A stretch of 64,000 nucleotides of DNA. Source: Sindora glabra (lineage: Eukaryota; Streptophyta; Magnoliopsida; Fabales; Fabaceae). The stretch is from contig CM035233.1 of assembly GCA_020226215.1 (NCBI GenBank), forward strand, positions 71,863,317-71,927,316, in the 5' to 3' direction. The notes beneath the pieces were generated by a model that saw only the letters and a list, made by a program, of their open reading frames with translations, was not told where the DNA came from and did no database searches. Positions 36,273 through 49,803 of the stretch are shown here, in pieces; the stretch's first letter is position 1, and each line of letters opens with the position of its first letter. The position numbers and the translations under genes are program-made.

Positions 36273-36528
36273 ATTGTAATTTGATTTATTACTGAGCCCT
36301 AATTATCTACATCAGACATAATATTATCAAAGCAAAAATAATATTATTATTATGACTTTGTTTTGATAAATGATTTTTCAAAGGACTTTTAACTGATTAA
36401 ATTGTAATTTGATTTGTTGCCGAGCCCTAATTATCTACATCAGACATAATATTATCAAAGCAAAAATAATATTATTATTATGATTTTGTTTTAATAAATA
36501 ACTTTTCAAATAACTTTTAACTGGTTGA
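36273..36528 (+). repeat. 128-bp tandem duplication across the end of a TIR element
   Basis: 36273-36400 and 36401-36528 match closely, including GAGCCCTAATTATCTACATC and AATATTATCAAAGCAAAAAT. The 3' part of each unit corresponds to the end of the TIR element that continues to 37357, so the duplication spans the junction between element and flanking DNA. Confidence 0.9.
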
Positions 36529-37357
36529 ACTAAATTTTAACTGGTTGACTGATTTCTGCTTGAAACAACCGTTTAGTAACTAGCTTTCTACTTGAAATAG
36601 TCGTTTAGTAACTAGCCGTTTATTTCAAAAGCTGTTTTTCAAAACACGGTTAATTGCAACGTTTTCAATCAACATTTTCAAAAAATATTTTTAATTAACC
36701 GAAATGCCCTTGTCACTCTCCAACTTTATGCATCCACTGAAGAAATGCCTTTGTTTCTCTCTAACTTCATGCAGTCATTGAAGACCAACGTGTTTGAAAT
36801 ATTTAAAATAGCATTTGAAAACCTTTTCTTTTTCATTAAAATATGGTTCACTTTTAGAAAAAAATTAATAAAATATCATATTAATTTATTTTAAAAATAT
36901 TTAATATATAATAATTTATAATGATATATTATTTTTTATATTTCTTATTTTATTCTTCCTATAAAAAATTATAATATTATTTTTACATAAAAATTAAATA
37001 ATTATAATTATTAATTGTTTAAAAAATTAATAACCATAAAATTATATTAATTTAATTTTAAATAAATATTTAATATATAATAATATATCATTTATAAAAA
37101 AATTAATTTACTAAATAATATATATAATCTAAAATTTTAAAAATTAAAAAATATTTAAATAACTTATAAAATATATTTATATCCTTATTTATTACTTTAC
37201 ATATAAATAATTAATCATAAACAACTAATTTTATTAAATATTTTTATCAAACAGTTAATACAATCAGTTGATTAATCAATTAATATAAATAATTATTAGT
37301 TAACAATTAATTAAATTAATTAATAATTATAATTATTAGCTAATTGCCAACTATAGT
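36481..37357 (-). mobile_element. TIR element, copy 2 (inverted, decayed)
   Basis: The reverse complement of about 36950-37350 aligns with 13610-13990 of copy 1 along the whole stretch, for example TTGGCAATTAGCTAATAAT against TTGGCAATCAGCTGATAGT, then a shared AAAAATATTT block and a shared AT-rich middle. Many G/C positions of copy 1 read A/T here, as expected for an older, methylated and deaminated insertion. The A+C-rich core of copy 1 survives only in part (GCAACGTTTTCAATCAAC). It encodes no transposase. Confidence 0.7.
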
Positions 37358-37373
37358 TTTCATTTTCATTAAA

Positions 37374-37600
37374 TTAAGACTCATGAAATAGCCTTATAAA
37401 GACACCAGACGATTGTTTGGGTGACCGTGTAAAATATACGGAGTGTGAGCCCAGGACAAGTCTTCGAGGTTCGTGTACAAGTTTACAGCCCATCCCCCGC
37501 CTTCCTTCCCTCGGGTACAAACGGGCAAACTGTTCTCGGGCTAATTGGATGGACCCGGAATTAGTTTTTGCCAAAAAAAAAATGCAAAGTGTGTGTTACA
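37374..37600. other. G+C-rich island of unknown origin
   Basis: About 200 bp of near-balanced composition (CAGCCCATCCCCCGCCTTCC, TCGGGTACAAACGGGCAAAC) directly next to TIR element copy 2. Both strands carry 66-codon open frames, but neither resembles a known protein. It is not recognisably tRNA or organellar rRNA. It may be a captured or filler fragment. Confidence 0.35.
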
Positions 37601-38133
37601 AGCTTAAAACCATTTGAGTTTGAAATGCATATCCGTGTAAATTTTTCTTATTTTATGCGTCAAATTTAACATGTATGATAGTTAAAAAAAAAGATCTTTT
37701 ATGAGGAGAGAAATTATAACAAAATAATGGTTAAATATATAAATCTATCAGATTTAGTTTTTCTCCTTTAACCTTTCTTTATAATATAAAATAAAATGTA
37801 GAATGAAATTATAAATATATCATATTTATAAATAGGGGATGGCCTATCTGTATCTATTTTTTTAATCTAGAATGTTTATCAAGTAATCAAAATTTTTTAA
37901 AAAATTGATTAAAATTATTTTATTATTAATTATTAAATAATTATCTATATCATCATGAGATAAATATTATATAATTATTCACACTATCATTATTCTCTAG
38001 GAAAATGAAAAATAAGATTTCATTTTATTTTAAAATAAATTTATTTTTAAAATAGTATTTGTCTTTAAGTAAAAAAGAATTTTATTTCATTTTATTTACG
38101 ATTCTCATTTTAATTATATTTATGCTATTATTA

Positions 38134-38633
38134 GATATGCAAACGACTTGAACTATTTCTACACAGTTAGAAATTGATTTATAAAAAATTTAGTTTAAAT
38201 TCGAATTTAAACGAATCAAGGTTAAACAAGCCGAGTTCATTTACTAAGCAAGCCAAGCCTAAGCTTTTTATTAATTAGCTCAAATTATTCGCAAGCTTAA
38301 ATGAGCTTGGTATAAAATATATTTTTATTTTTTTATTATATATAATATAAATATAAAAATTTATTAAACTGTTTTAAACTTGCATAAGTTCGTTTAAACT
38401 TATTTAAGATTAAATATAACTTGAGGTTGAACTCTAACTCAAGTTTAAATACTTAAACTCGATTAGAAATTTGGAATAAGAAATGTGAAGTTTGTTTAAG
38501 TTCAATTAAACTTGTATTTAAATCGAACTCGAACTCGAACTCGACTTTTTTAAGCTTAATAGGCTCAAGCTCATTTAATATTGTCGAACTCAAGCTCAAA
38601 CATGTGGATGTTCGGCTCGGCTCGGTTGCATCC
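38134..38633. mobile_element. GAGCCGAGC-type TIR repeat element
   Basis: The left end GATATGCAAACGACTTGAAC and the reverse complement of the right end (GGATGCAACCGAGCCGAGCC) form imperfect terminal repeats. The interior is rich in AAGCTTAAATGAGCTTGG-like words and contains a (TCGAAC)n run at about 38523-38543. This pattern is a common small repeat in plant genomes. It is non-coding; the class is not assigned. Confidence 0.55.
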
Positions 38634-38847
38634 CTTCATTATGAAATCCATCAAATTTAATAAAAATTTCACTATAATTAATTTCATTTAACATAAAATA
38701 CATCTTTATCTTTATATTATATATTAACCATAATATTTTATACTCCTTTTTATGCCAAGTGTCTTTTCTATAATTTATCACATGTTAATTTATCATTTTT
38801 TAATGAATATTATGCTACAGTAGTCACATTTGTGCAATTAATGTAAA

Positions 38848-39290
38848 GGACTAAATATCTTATTTATATATAGCAATTTATATTAAATTGAGGAAAAAAA
38901 TTTAATTTCTTTCACTCATTTATTATATTTTTATAATCCCTCATATTTCTTTCCTTAATTTATAAAATTTTCAAATTTTCATGCATCGTCTTCCTCCATG
39001 AAAAAATTTGCCTACCTTTATTGATTACATCTTTGTAATCATTTTGATTTTTTTATTTATTGCATTTTCTTGGACTAAATCTCTTATTTATATATAGCAG
39101 TTTATATTAAATTAAGAAAAAAAAACTCTCTAACTTTTCTCTTATTTATTGTATTTTTATAATTTCATAATCTCTTTTTTTCAATTTATTGAGTTTTTCT
39201 AATTATTATGCATTATCTTTTTTCTAAAATAATTTTCCTACCTTTTTTCTTATATAGCATCAGTTAATTTTCATGAGCATTAATTTATTA
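38848..39290 (+). repeat. 224-bp tandem duplication
   Basis: GGACTAAATATCTTATTTAT onward at 38848 recurs from 39072 (GGACTAAATCTCTTATTTAT). The two copies share the AGCAATTTATATTAAATT and TTATTATATTTTTATAAT segments with moderate divergence. Non-coding. Confidence 0.75.
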
Positions 39291-40298
39291 TTAGTAATTA
39301 ATTCATTTATTTTAATAAAAAGTATACTTTCGTCTCTAATTGATTTTCATTTTTATTTTTGCATCTCTATTTGCATTATCAAAAAAAATTCAAACTATTA
39401 CTATCTATCTATGTTGTCATTGATTTTCATTTCAAATAAACATTGATGTTCTCTTTACCTCATTTTTTTCCTATTGGCTAATCTTTTTTTACCTCACCCC
39501 TCTTTTTTTCATATTTCTCAATCTCAAATCTTAAAACTTATAGTCAATTCTAACCCTAATTATGCAAGTCATTCAATTTATGAAAGATATTGTTTTGCTA
39601 TTAATAATACTCACTCATTGAATCATTATATTGCCATCTCAGTAAGTAATGACTACTCTCTTCAGTGATTCTTTTCAACATGCTACTTCACTATGGTTGG
39701 TAATTAATGAGTATTAATTTTTTTAGAAATAGTTCTCTATTTCTTTAATTTTCTTCGACCAATATTATTTTCTTCTTTATAATTTGTACTATTTTTTATG
39801 TAAATAAACTTATTATATGTGATTTACTTCATTATATAAAATAAAATATTTTTTTTATAATTGTAGATATGGCATGGGACTAATGTACATTTGTCTTTCC
39901 ATTACAAATTAATAAGATGAAAAAGTTTTATATGTTTTGCATTAAAAAGATATGTAATGCAATTTTTTTTATAAAAAACTAAAGTATACATATGTTTGAA
40001 TTTTAATCAAACGCTGATGTACATTCGCCTTTCCAATTTAACATATATACATTTGCATTATAGCATGTAACATTTAGAAAGACTAATATATTTAATCAAA
40101 TAAATATTATTTATTTAAAAGGTATAAAAAGATTATTCAATGAATTATATAATATTTATTTTTAATTATCTATTGCGATCTACATTTATATAGAATAAAG
40201 GATAGATATATTTACATTATATTTTATATAAATAAATATTATTTCTTTTTTATATATAATTTCATGTTATTTTTTTAAATTTAATTTAATTTATTATT

Positions 40299-40352
<54 letters not shown>

Positions 40353-43300
40353 TCCTTCTAAAACAACTATTTTATTTATCAGCAATGAGTTATATAGTAC
40401 ATTTTTTTATTTAATTTAGATATAATTATATTAATTTTATAATTACTTAATTAATATAAACATAATAACATATTTTATATTAATCATTTGAATAATTTAT
40501 AATTTAAAATTTAATATTATAATTTATATTATAAATTATTATCAATTAAAATTAATTAAACTTGTGTGATACACGGGTTACAAGTTAGTATTATGTATTA
40601 GGCATGGCACGTGTTAATTTGTCATTTTTTTTATTTATCTTCTAATATTAAATTAATTTCTAATAAAAATTTAAATTTGAATTTGAATTACTTTTTATTC
40701 ATTACTAGAATTCATAAATATCAAATTGTTCCAATCTCATAAAAAGTTTCTTAAAAAAACTCTTTAAATTATATTTATATTTATTTCTTTTCTCTCTACA
40801 CCTTAATATTATCTTCTTTAATATGAAAAATTTTATCTTTATATTTTTTCTCTTTTATGAAATTTTACTATTTTAACCTTTTGTAACTGCTTAATAGTAC
40901 TTCTACCATGTAAATTCTTTTTTGCAGTGTATTTTATTTTTTATACTATTATTGTTTCAATTTGATTGTATATTTTTGCTTGTGAATACTTTGTTTCATT
41001 AAATTTCTATTTTTTAAAAGATTTATAACTTAATTCATTCTCATTAGTTTGCTAAATTTTTTATATATAAAAATTGCAAAGTATATTTTTTTATAATTTA
41101 TTTTATTAGGTAAATTTTTTTATTATTTCACATACTCTTTAACTAGAAAATATAGTTACATTTTTTAAAAGAAATTATTAAAAGAGCGAAATTGTCATGC
41201 CATGCTATTTTTGAAAATTTTGCAAATTTACAAATAAACTTAACAAATTTACAAATGAACTTAATAATATTTTTTATTTTAAAATTTTAAAGTTAATTTA
41301 TCTCTATCTTTATTTGATTTCATTTAAAAAATTTCTTTCTTTTATCTTCATTTAATTTAAATAGAAATTTTTTTTATCCTTATCTTCATCATATTTTAAA
41401 TTCAATTTAAAATTTATAAATTCTCATCTATAATGCACTTTCTCTTTATATGTATTTTAATAAAATCCCTACTTATCTACATATATAAATGAACAATCTC
41501 ACTTGAAACCATCGAAGAAAGTTTAAATCTAATATCAAATGTATTCCTATCAACACTATCTTCTGTTTAAGGAAATTTGAGTTCGATATTTGGTAACATT
41601 TTTCATTAAATAACATAATGGTTTATCTTCATTTAATAAATTCTTATTATGATAATTATAAATTTATTTTTTTATTTTATAATCTAATTATTTACTTTCT
41701 TTGGTAACAATCTCTGTAATCCCTTTTTTGTCATCTTTTTTTTAATGTATTTTTTTAAAATTCAATCAAACTATTTTATATTTATAATTATATTAAATTT
41801 TTTAATTTTGCAATCATTTTTTTTTATAAATTTGTGGTTCCATAAGCATAATTAATCATAATTTTTAAGAAAGCAGTGATCTATAATATTAGTGTGTGTC
41901 TATATAAAGTTTTGTTTATTTTCTCAAATTTTGGAATGAGCTATTTTTTCTATTAATTTCTATTGTAATGCAACTTTCAAAAAATACTTAAATATAATGC
42001 CCTTATTAGTGTTTTCTTGCCAAAAGTATTCCTCTTTTCTATGTGAATTAAAAAATAAAAAATATTTGATATTAAAATATTTAATTTTAGTTAACAAATA
42101 GTTAATAATTTGTAGATTATTTTTAATGAGTTTTATATATTATAAAGTTATTATTTCAAAATTTTATTTTATGATACATTAATATGGTAAATGAAAAATT
42201 TATTAGCTTTAAAAAATCTATTCTTATCATAAATTATGTTATTAAATATTAATATTAATAATAATAATTTTCTTAAAAAATGATATCTAATTAATATGAT
42301 ATTTGAATTTAAAATTAATTTTTTAGTAAAATAAATTTAAAATCAATTATCTACTTAAATGTTAAATTAAAGTAGTGGTAAGATATCCTTTTTCCTTTTC
42401 TTCAATTTCTCTCAATTTTTATTTTATTAAATACTTCTCTTTTACGTATTCTTTTTTAGAAACATTTTATTCTTTTAACTATTTTGCAAGATTTATTTTA
42501 ACATTCCTAATTTCTTTTGCCCATTTAATCTTAGTTTTTTTTTCTCATTCATAGATTTTCTTTAAAGATTCTATAATTGTTAATATTTATAGAATACTTA
42601 TACTTCAAAAAAATTTCTATTAGATGAAATTATTATCCATTTATAAGTTTATGATTTAGAATTGTAAAAGTATGAATAATTTTTTTAAAGATTGCAATAC
42701 ATATTCAAAACAAGTTTAGCTTTAGTTTAAATTTGTGAATATTAAAAAATAAAAAAAAATTTAAATTTATTTTATATGATTTAATATATATAAAAGAATT
42801 TGTAAGTTTATTCTTTTATTGTATTATAATATCAATTTTAATTATTTAATGATTTTGATGTAATAAAATTATAATATTTTATTTTATAATATTTTTTTAA
42901 ATTTATTAATTGTATATTAATTTTTTATCTAATCTTCTATATAAATAATTAACATGCAATTATAATTTTATATTATTAAAATAAATATTTACTCGTGCAT
43001 TGCATAGGTGACTAATTAGTATTATATAAAAATTTTGCTCTCTTTCTAATATTATATTTATTATAATATCATCAAATTTTATTTTTAAATATATTTTTCA
43101 ATATTTTTCAAATAAAAATTATTTACAAATGAATTAAAATTATTATTTTTAATATATTTTTTAAATAATAAACTTTATTTATAAATAAATTGAAATCATT
43201 TCAACGAAAATAAAGTAAAAAAATTTTGATGCCAAACGAATCATATTAAATGATTACTCTTGTCATCGTCATCATCATTTTATTACATTGCAATAGCCAG

Positions 43301-44017
43301 GATCGTGAACAATTCCAACAAAAGGCTCTTGGCGGTCATTAAAACTTTTTAGCCAAATGATGTGTACCGCATATGAGGCATATGGGAATGGGAATTTGAC
43401 CCATATTCAATAGCTACTCCCAAATTTTTATCTATTTAAGCTATGGAGTCTTCAAATTAAATATAAGCATAGATAAAGAAATTTTTGTGAATATTTTATC
43501 ATATATATATATATATATATATATAATGATGTATATTTATATAAATTTGATTATATAAAAAATAAAAACTAAAATTTTGTATATAATTAATTAATTTAAA
43601 TATAAAAAAAATTTAAGATAAACTTTAACAAAAGAAATCATAATATTTATTATTATATTAGTATTATTAGAATTTTCAAGTAGCTCTTATTTTATTAAAA
43701 AAATAAGATATAGATAAATGCAATGAATAGAATAAGATATAGCTAAATTATAATTGAATAAATAGGATAAAAATAATTGGATATCTTTAATTTTTATTAA
43801 AAAATATGATATGGATAAATACACATTATTTAAATAAAATAGGGAAATAGAGACAGAAACAAGGACTCAAATATTTGACAGGGACATGAGGACAGGGATT
43901 GGGAACTTACTACCTCCCATATCTTCCCCATTGTCATTCCCAATCATATATAATGAAAAATTAATAAGTAGAATTTTATTTAGATATTTGACAAACACCT
44001 ATTTCAATTCTTGACAG
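39291..44017. other. AT-rich gene-free stretch
   Basis: Very high A+T throughout, with only chance-length open frames and no recognisable protein or RNA gene. A short block at 43250-43450 and another at 43850-43950 (AGGGACATGAGGACAGGGAT) are less biased and look like fragments of dispersed repeats. A second AT run lies at about 43501-43525. Confidence 0.45.
40302..40349 (+). repeat. (AT)24 microsatellite
   Basis: Uninterrupted AT dinucleotide run of 48 bases. Confidence 0.98.
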
Positions 44018-45059
44018 ATTGCCTTTATAATAATTTTGTTCTTTAATATAATGATCTGCAACAGATGATTTATTATAATATTTTATTCCTTTTATAAAAA
44101 TAAATGATGAAAAGTTAAAAAAATAATAATTTATCATTATTATTTGTATTTTATCTCTCTATACTTTTTTTATTATTAACTGATTGCCTTTATATTGTAA
44201 ATATCATTTTAGTCCTCATTGATGATTTAATGTAATATTTTGACCCCTCCACCAAAATAAATGTTAAAGAACTAACAAGATTAATAATTTGACATTATTA
44301 TTACTATTTTATCCTATTTCCAAAATCCGAAATGATGGATTATAAATCTTAAAGGTGAGAAGTTTAAACAAAAATATAAAAAGAGACTATTTATAAAGCA
44401 AAACTAGAGAATAATAACAAGAAAAGTTATAAATTGAGGGAATGTAAATTTATGCATTACCTTTAAATATGGAAAATGAAAAAGAAAAGAAAATAATTCT
44501 GCCAAAATTTAAAACCAATAAAATAGCTTTCATTCCTTTAATTTAGAATTTTTTTCTAAATTACTCTCTGATTTGAATATAAAAATAGAATATCCCAATA
44601 TTTTGATTTTTGGCCTTTCACTTTTAAGATTTCTTTAATCTTATAAAAATACGTAAAAAGTTATAAAAATTCATTTTTATAATAAAGAAATAAAATGAAT
44701 AATGATGATATATTATATATTATCCATCATGTTGGATCGGGATGGGTAATGTCAAATTATTAATTTTACGAATTTTTTAAAACTTATTTTGATGAAGGGA
44801 TTAAAATATTATATTAAATTATCAATCGGAAACTAAAATGATACTTACATTTTTTGAGGGATAAAATTGGTACAAAAATAATTTGTCAATAATGAGGAAA
44901 ATAAGGAAGAGTAAAATAAGAATAATAATGTCAAATTATTAATTTTATTATTTTTTAACATTTACTTTGATGTAAATACTAAATATTATACTAAATCATT
45001 GGTCAAGGATCAAAATTATACTTATATTTTCTAGGCAACAAGATTGATATAAAGGTAAT
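44018..45059. mobile_element. Nested inverted-repeat element (two TIR units in tandem at each end)
   Basis: Four related copies of a unit of about 150 bp are arranged A-B-(spacer)-B'-A'. A is about 44018-44165 and B about 44183-44335, in one orientation. B' is about 44733-44882 and A' about 44907-45059, in the opposite orientation. Each begins ATTGCCTTTAT or a close variant (A' reads ATTACCTTTATATCAATCTT on its own strand) and ends near TTAATAATTTGACATTATTA. The spacer encodes nothing. The long and doubled TIRs resemble those of tandem-TIR Mutator-like elements or a nested insertion; no target-site duplication was identified. Confidence 0.65.
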
Positions 45060-45176
45060 CCATTAAAAACTGGATAAATTATTAGTCTATATAATTACAT
45101 GTTATAACTATGACGTAAGCCACCTTGATTTGTAGTTTTGCATCGAATGCCTATGATTGAATATTCACCAAAGGAT

Positions 45177-46120
45177 TGTTTTGATGAAAAAATAGAATAT
45201 ATTTCAAAAGATTTAATATAATATGAAGTTCCACATTGCTTGGGTTAGGATTCACAAAAGAGTTTATATATGAGATAATGGATGAATAAATATATATTGG
45301 GCTAACGTATATGAATTAGATTAAATTAAGTATAAAAATTGAATAATTTCTTTTGCATTTGAGTATCTAGTTTAATTTTGTAAATTAATTTTAAATTATA
45401 TTTAAGAAAGTAATAATTTATTAATTTCCTAACAACTATTTTTGAGCAATCATTTTTCAATGACTACTTTGCAACAACTGTATCTTCCTTCTATGGAAAA
45501 CCAATTACCTAAGCATTTGGAAGATATGCAAATTAGAAAAACTCCCGCCACTTCTTTTCCTTTCTACTTTTCTAGTCTCTTATCCTCTTGTCAAATTACA
45601 TATTTTCATACTCCTTGTTCCTATTTTAATCGTGTTGCTTGATCAAAATAGAATGATCTATTGGGATTTGTCTCCTCTAAAATGTAAGGTACACTTTAAA
45701 GAGTAAAGTGTATTATCAAAATTATTGATGAGCAAATCAAGGGAGTGGATAATCATAAATTTAAAAATTATATTTTTATTTATTATTTATAAAAGCATGA
45801 GTTATTAATTTTTTTATTAATAATTATGATTATATACTTTACTCTCTAAAGTATATTTTATAGTTTAGAAGAGCCCAATCCAATCTATTGAATCTTAAGG
45901 GATTGCCATCAAAAACTCTGCACAGAAAAGTGGAACTATTTTTTAAGGCAATGAAAATATATGCTTTAGATTTCAATATTTATAAAAATCCCAAGGATTA
46001 TTTGGAGTCAAAACAATCATAAGATTAGAGAACTCTCCATGAAGAGGTGGAATAATCTATGGGTATAGTGAACTTAAACACCTTATATTTCAATTTTTAC
46101 GACGATCTCAATTTTAAGAA
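45177..46120 (+). repeat. 5' LTR of the Copia element, interrupted by a MITE
   Basis: Matches the right LTR from TGTTTTGATG at 45177 to about 46120. It is interrupted by the insertion at 45663-45882 and enlarged by a further short internal duplication near 45955-46120. The divergence from the right copy is considerable, implying an old insertion. Confidence 0.7.
45663..45882. mobile_element. MITE of about 220 bp inserted in the 5' LTR
   Basis: The ends GGGATTTGTCTCCTCTAAA and, reverse-complemented, TGGATTGGGCTCTTCTAAA form inverted repeats that continue through TACACTTTAAAGAGTAAAGT / TATACTTTAGAGAGTAAAGT. The element is flanked by an exact 7-bp duplication ATCTATT (45656-45662 and 45883-45889). 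The other LTR reads straight through at this point, so it shows the empty site. Non-coding, with a strongly AT-rich middle. Confidence 0.85.
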
Positions 46121-48282
46121 TTATTTTGAGTTTAAACAATTTTAAGGATTATTTTCTTATCAAATAAATTTTTAATTCTGAAATTTGTTTAATTCATTGT
46201 GATCTCATCTCAATTGAATTCAATTTTTTTTTATGTCAATGTTAGGCAGGAAGCCAATTTTCATTGACCAAAATCTGATTGAAAGGGTCAGTGGATAACA
46301 TCCATTCGTTTATGTGATTGTGCTTGCGGAGCAAAATGACATGATTGTAATTTCTGCAACAAACAAGAACCTGGAGAGGCAATATTGCTACAGTTGTAAG
46401 CCTTGTGACAGAAAATATTATTTTGATGCATATTGGAATGTATTAAAAGGAGTAATGTCTGGATTTTGAAAGTGCAAATATAGTAAAACTGAGGCATTAG
46501 AAGGGTGGTCATTGAGGAATAAGTGTCATAAAAGCTATTTTATTATAGCTTTCAAAATTGATTTTTATAACATTTCATTAGTTTTTATTTAGTAATCGAT
46601 CGGTGCTATAAAAGCTAATTTAAATTTATAATATAATTATCATAACTATAAGTAATTGCCTCCCTTTAGTCAATATTTACCTGATAATTATCTAATTATG
46701 ATGCGCCAGGACAATATTGTCAATCGGTATATTCTTTTAAGGTTTTAATTTAACGTTAAAATATTTACTACCTCATATATTTCTATTTCCTCGGTGAACT
46801 TTTAATTTAATATTTATTTTGTGTTTCTATAAAACCTATGGATGGCTTTATTTTAAGGTTATAATTGCATTTTAACAATAGTTACGCTTGTAACAAGCTT
46901 TTAATGACTTTTATAATATTAGTTCTGAAAATAAAAAATATTAACAAATTTCCAAATGAGTTAAAATTATTTTGTCCTACTAGATTGTCACAGGATCAAT
47001 TCATATGATAACAATGATAGCCAACGGACATAAAATTTAGCAAGCATATTATATTCATTTTAATTTATTAACTTTACAAGCTATTACATATGGCTTTCTG
47101 TTTTAGTTTAAATGGCTTTAGAGCTAATAAGTTTGAAAAATAAAAAATTAAAATGTATCTAATGGGTAAGTATTTTAATAACATAGAATATTAAGTGACA
47201 TATTTATTGTCCATAACTCTTGAATATAATTATTTTGGACTGTTATTGTTAAATATAAGAATATGGATTCCTTGTTGTTGTGCTTGAAAGGTAAATTAGA
47301 ATAATAATCTCTATTTTAAAGGCATAACATTCTATTTGTTTTTCATCTCATTATTATTTTAGTGGACTTTAATTTGGGAGATAACCTTTTCTATTATCTC
47401 AAATATATAAAATAAATTTATTGAGAAATTGGGTAAGTTTATCCTAAACTCAATAATATGTTGGGTGTTTATCATGTTCACAATTAGTTTGTGAATAGTA
47501 AGGGTGAAATAATAGTAGATATATTGTATAATTAATTATCTATTTTATCTGTAAAGAATATTTACAATTTTGTGTGAATTCCTTATGTGATACTATGTTA
47601 TTATCATGTGATTTAATTGGCTTTATGGTATAAAATTTTGTGAGAACACCACTTCTTATATATTTTATGAAAATTACATTTACATTGAGTATTTTCTTAT
47701 TTATTGAAATATGAATTGTATTGTGGAAATATGCAAATAGAAAAATACTTCCATTTTGATTTTTGGGTGAAGGATAAATACTTGAATTTAAATGTTTGAA
47801 ATTGTGGAGGTATTTATCAAAGATTATATTATGAGAGAAAAAAATTTCGAGTAAGAGTCCCACTTATATATTTTATGAAATTATATTATATATATTGTGA
47901 AATGTTTTTAAATATACTTGTGGGAAGAGAAATTTTAACTTATGATTATTGAATCATTTATGAGTGAAATTCATACAAGATTTTAATCCATACTTGTGAG
48001 AAGAAAAATGATTTGTGAAAGTGCTGGATCCACAAATAAATAAATATTATTGTGAAACTTTATGATTTTAAAGTGTTTTAATTGTAAATATACTAGATCC
48101 ACAAATAAACAAAATTTTTGTGAAAATGTTTGTTCTTTAAAAGGGTCTCTTTTGAAATAAATGTCTTTTGTGATATAAGAGTTGGTGAAATTCTTATAAA
48201 AGATGAAACTCATCTTTGGTTAGTTTTTCAAATAAAGTTATAAAATTCTAAAAATTTAGTTATGAGATTATTTGGCCAAATC

Positions 48283-48317
48283 GTTGTGTGTGTGTGAGAG
48301 AGAGAGAGAGAGGGGGG
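48283..48317 (+). repeat. Compound (TG)n(AG)n(G)n microsatellite
   Basis: A TG run, then an AG run, then seven G residues, inside the Copia interior. Confidence 0.95.
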
Positions 48318-49803
48318 GCTAAGCCCAAAGAAAAATTACAGAAAAATATTTCATGGAGTAAATACAACATGAAACATAGTTTTAAGGAATTGTCTAAGCA
48401 CTAAGAATCTCATATTTATGAAATAAATGATTTTATATGAAATATTTTGAAATATCTTATGCGTACTTTATGTGAATTTAGTTTATACTATTTTATAGTA
48501 TATTCCAGATTTGTTTAGTTTTAAGAAATTATTATGAAAATATGGGAGAAGTCAGAATGATATAGTGTTGTCACAAAAGTATGTGTATTCTATAAAAGTT
48601 TGGCACCACAAGGCAATATTTATGCATATTGTCCATTTATTAAAAAATGAATTTTTATTAATCAATCTATTTGTATTGAAGTTTTTTTAAAAATTGATGC
48701 ATAAAATATAAATTATTGGATAAATTGAGCCAAATTAATAGAACTTTGTGAGAAGTATCATGAATAATAATATCTTTTAGTGAATTTCTTGTTGAAAAGT
48801 ACACAGGTGATGACTAAATCCTTAATTCAAATGAAACATATCTACTAATGATCTTGTGTACATCATTAGTGATAGATATAAGTACTTGGAAATGATCTAA
48901 AAAAACTCCATCATAAAGTCAAAGTAGACTTTAGAGATGGGTGGAAATGTGGTAAGGTGATTAGTAAACCTCCTTACATATGTGTAGTGGGGATGAAATT
49001 AATGCCCTTAGTGAATAAGTATTATGGTTATCCAAATGACAATAACCATTGCAAAGAACACATCTTACAATGGTAAAGACTAATATGTTCGATTAAGATA
49101 TAATGTAGTGAAGTAATTGCTTCCATTAATTATATGAAGTCAAAGATGAATTTAGTTAATCATCTGACAAAACCCATAGATAAAAAAAATGATTGAAACA
49201 TTGAAGGGAATAAAATTTATGTTAACCTAAAATTAACATTGATGGTAACCCAATTTATATAATTAGCGATCCAATGAAGTAAGTTTATATGGGTAATAAT
49301 AAGTCAATGTTAGTTCTAAAAGCATAAAATTATTTTTTAGTCCCTCATATGGTGTGGTGCTTTAAACTGTAAATTTTAAGTGAGAATGAGTTAAGTTCTT
49401 AATGAATTTCATAACCTTTTATGAATGATGTATTTAATTTCAGTATACACCTGATGGAACAACTCATATAAGTGTGAAGTGAGATCACACCTATGAAATC
49501 TTGATAAGATCTCTAGAGCACTTATAAATTATTTGGCACATGCATGGCATATTAATGAAAAATAGCATTGTATAGGAAAATATTTTATAAGTATAAATTG
49601 ATTGGTGAGGTCACTAATCTACAATAAGAGATTTTTGGTTCATAGAAACTATATGCTTCACTAATAATTTTGTAGGTTATGTTTCATTTTTTCTAGATTT
49701 GGTTAATATTTTAAAAGATATTAAATCAATGATATTGTGCTTATTTGAGACTCCAGAAAAATTATTTGTTTTCTTTTAGAGCCTTCTAAAATATATGAGG
49801 GAT

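Noticed and set aside
46288..46512. Cys-rich minus-strand protein
   Set aside because: It lies just inside the Copia 5' LTR; plus-strand gag debris is a more likely source, and neither reading has firm support.
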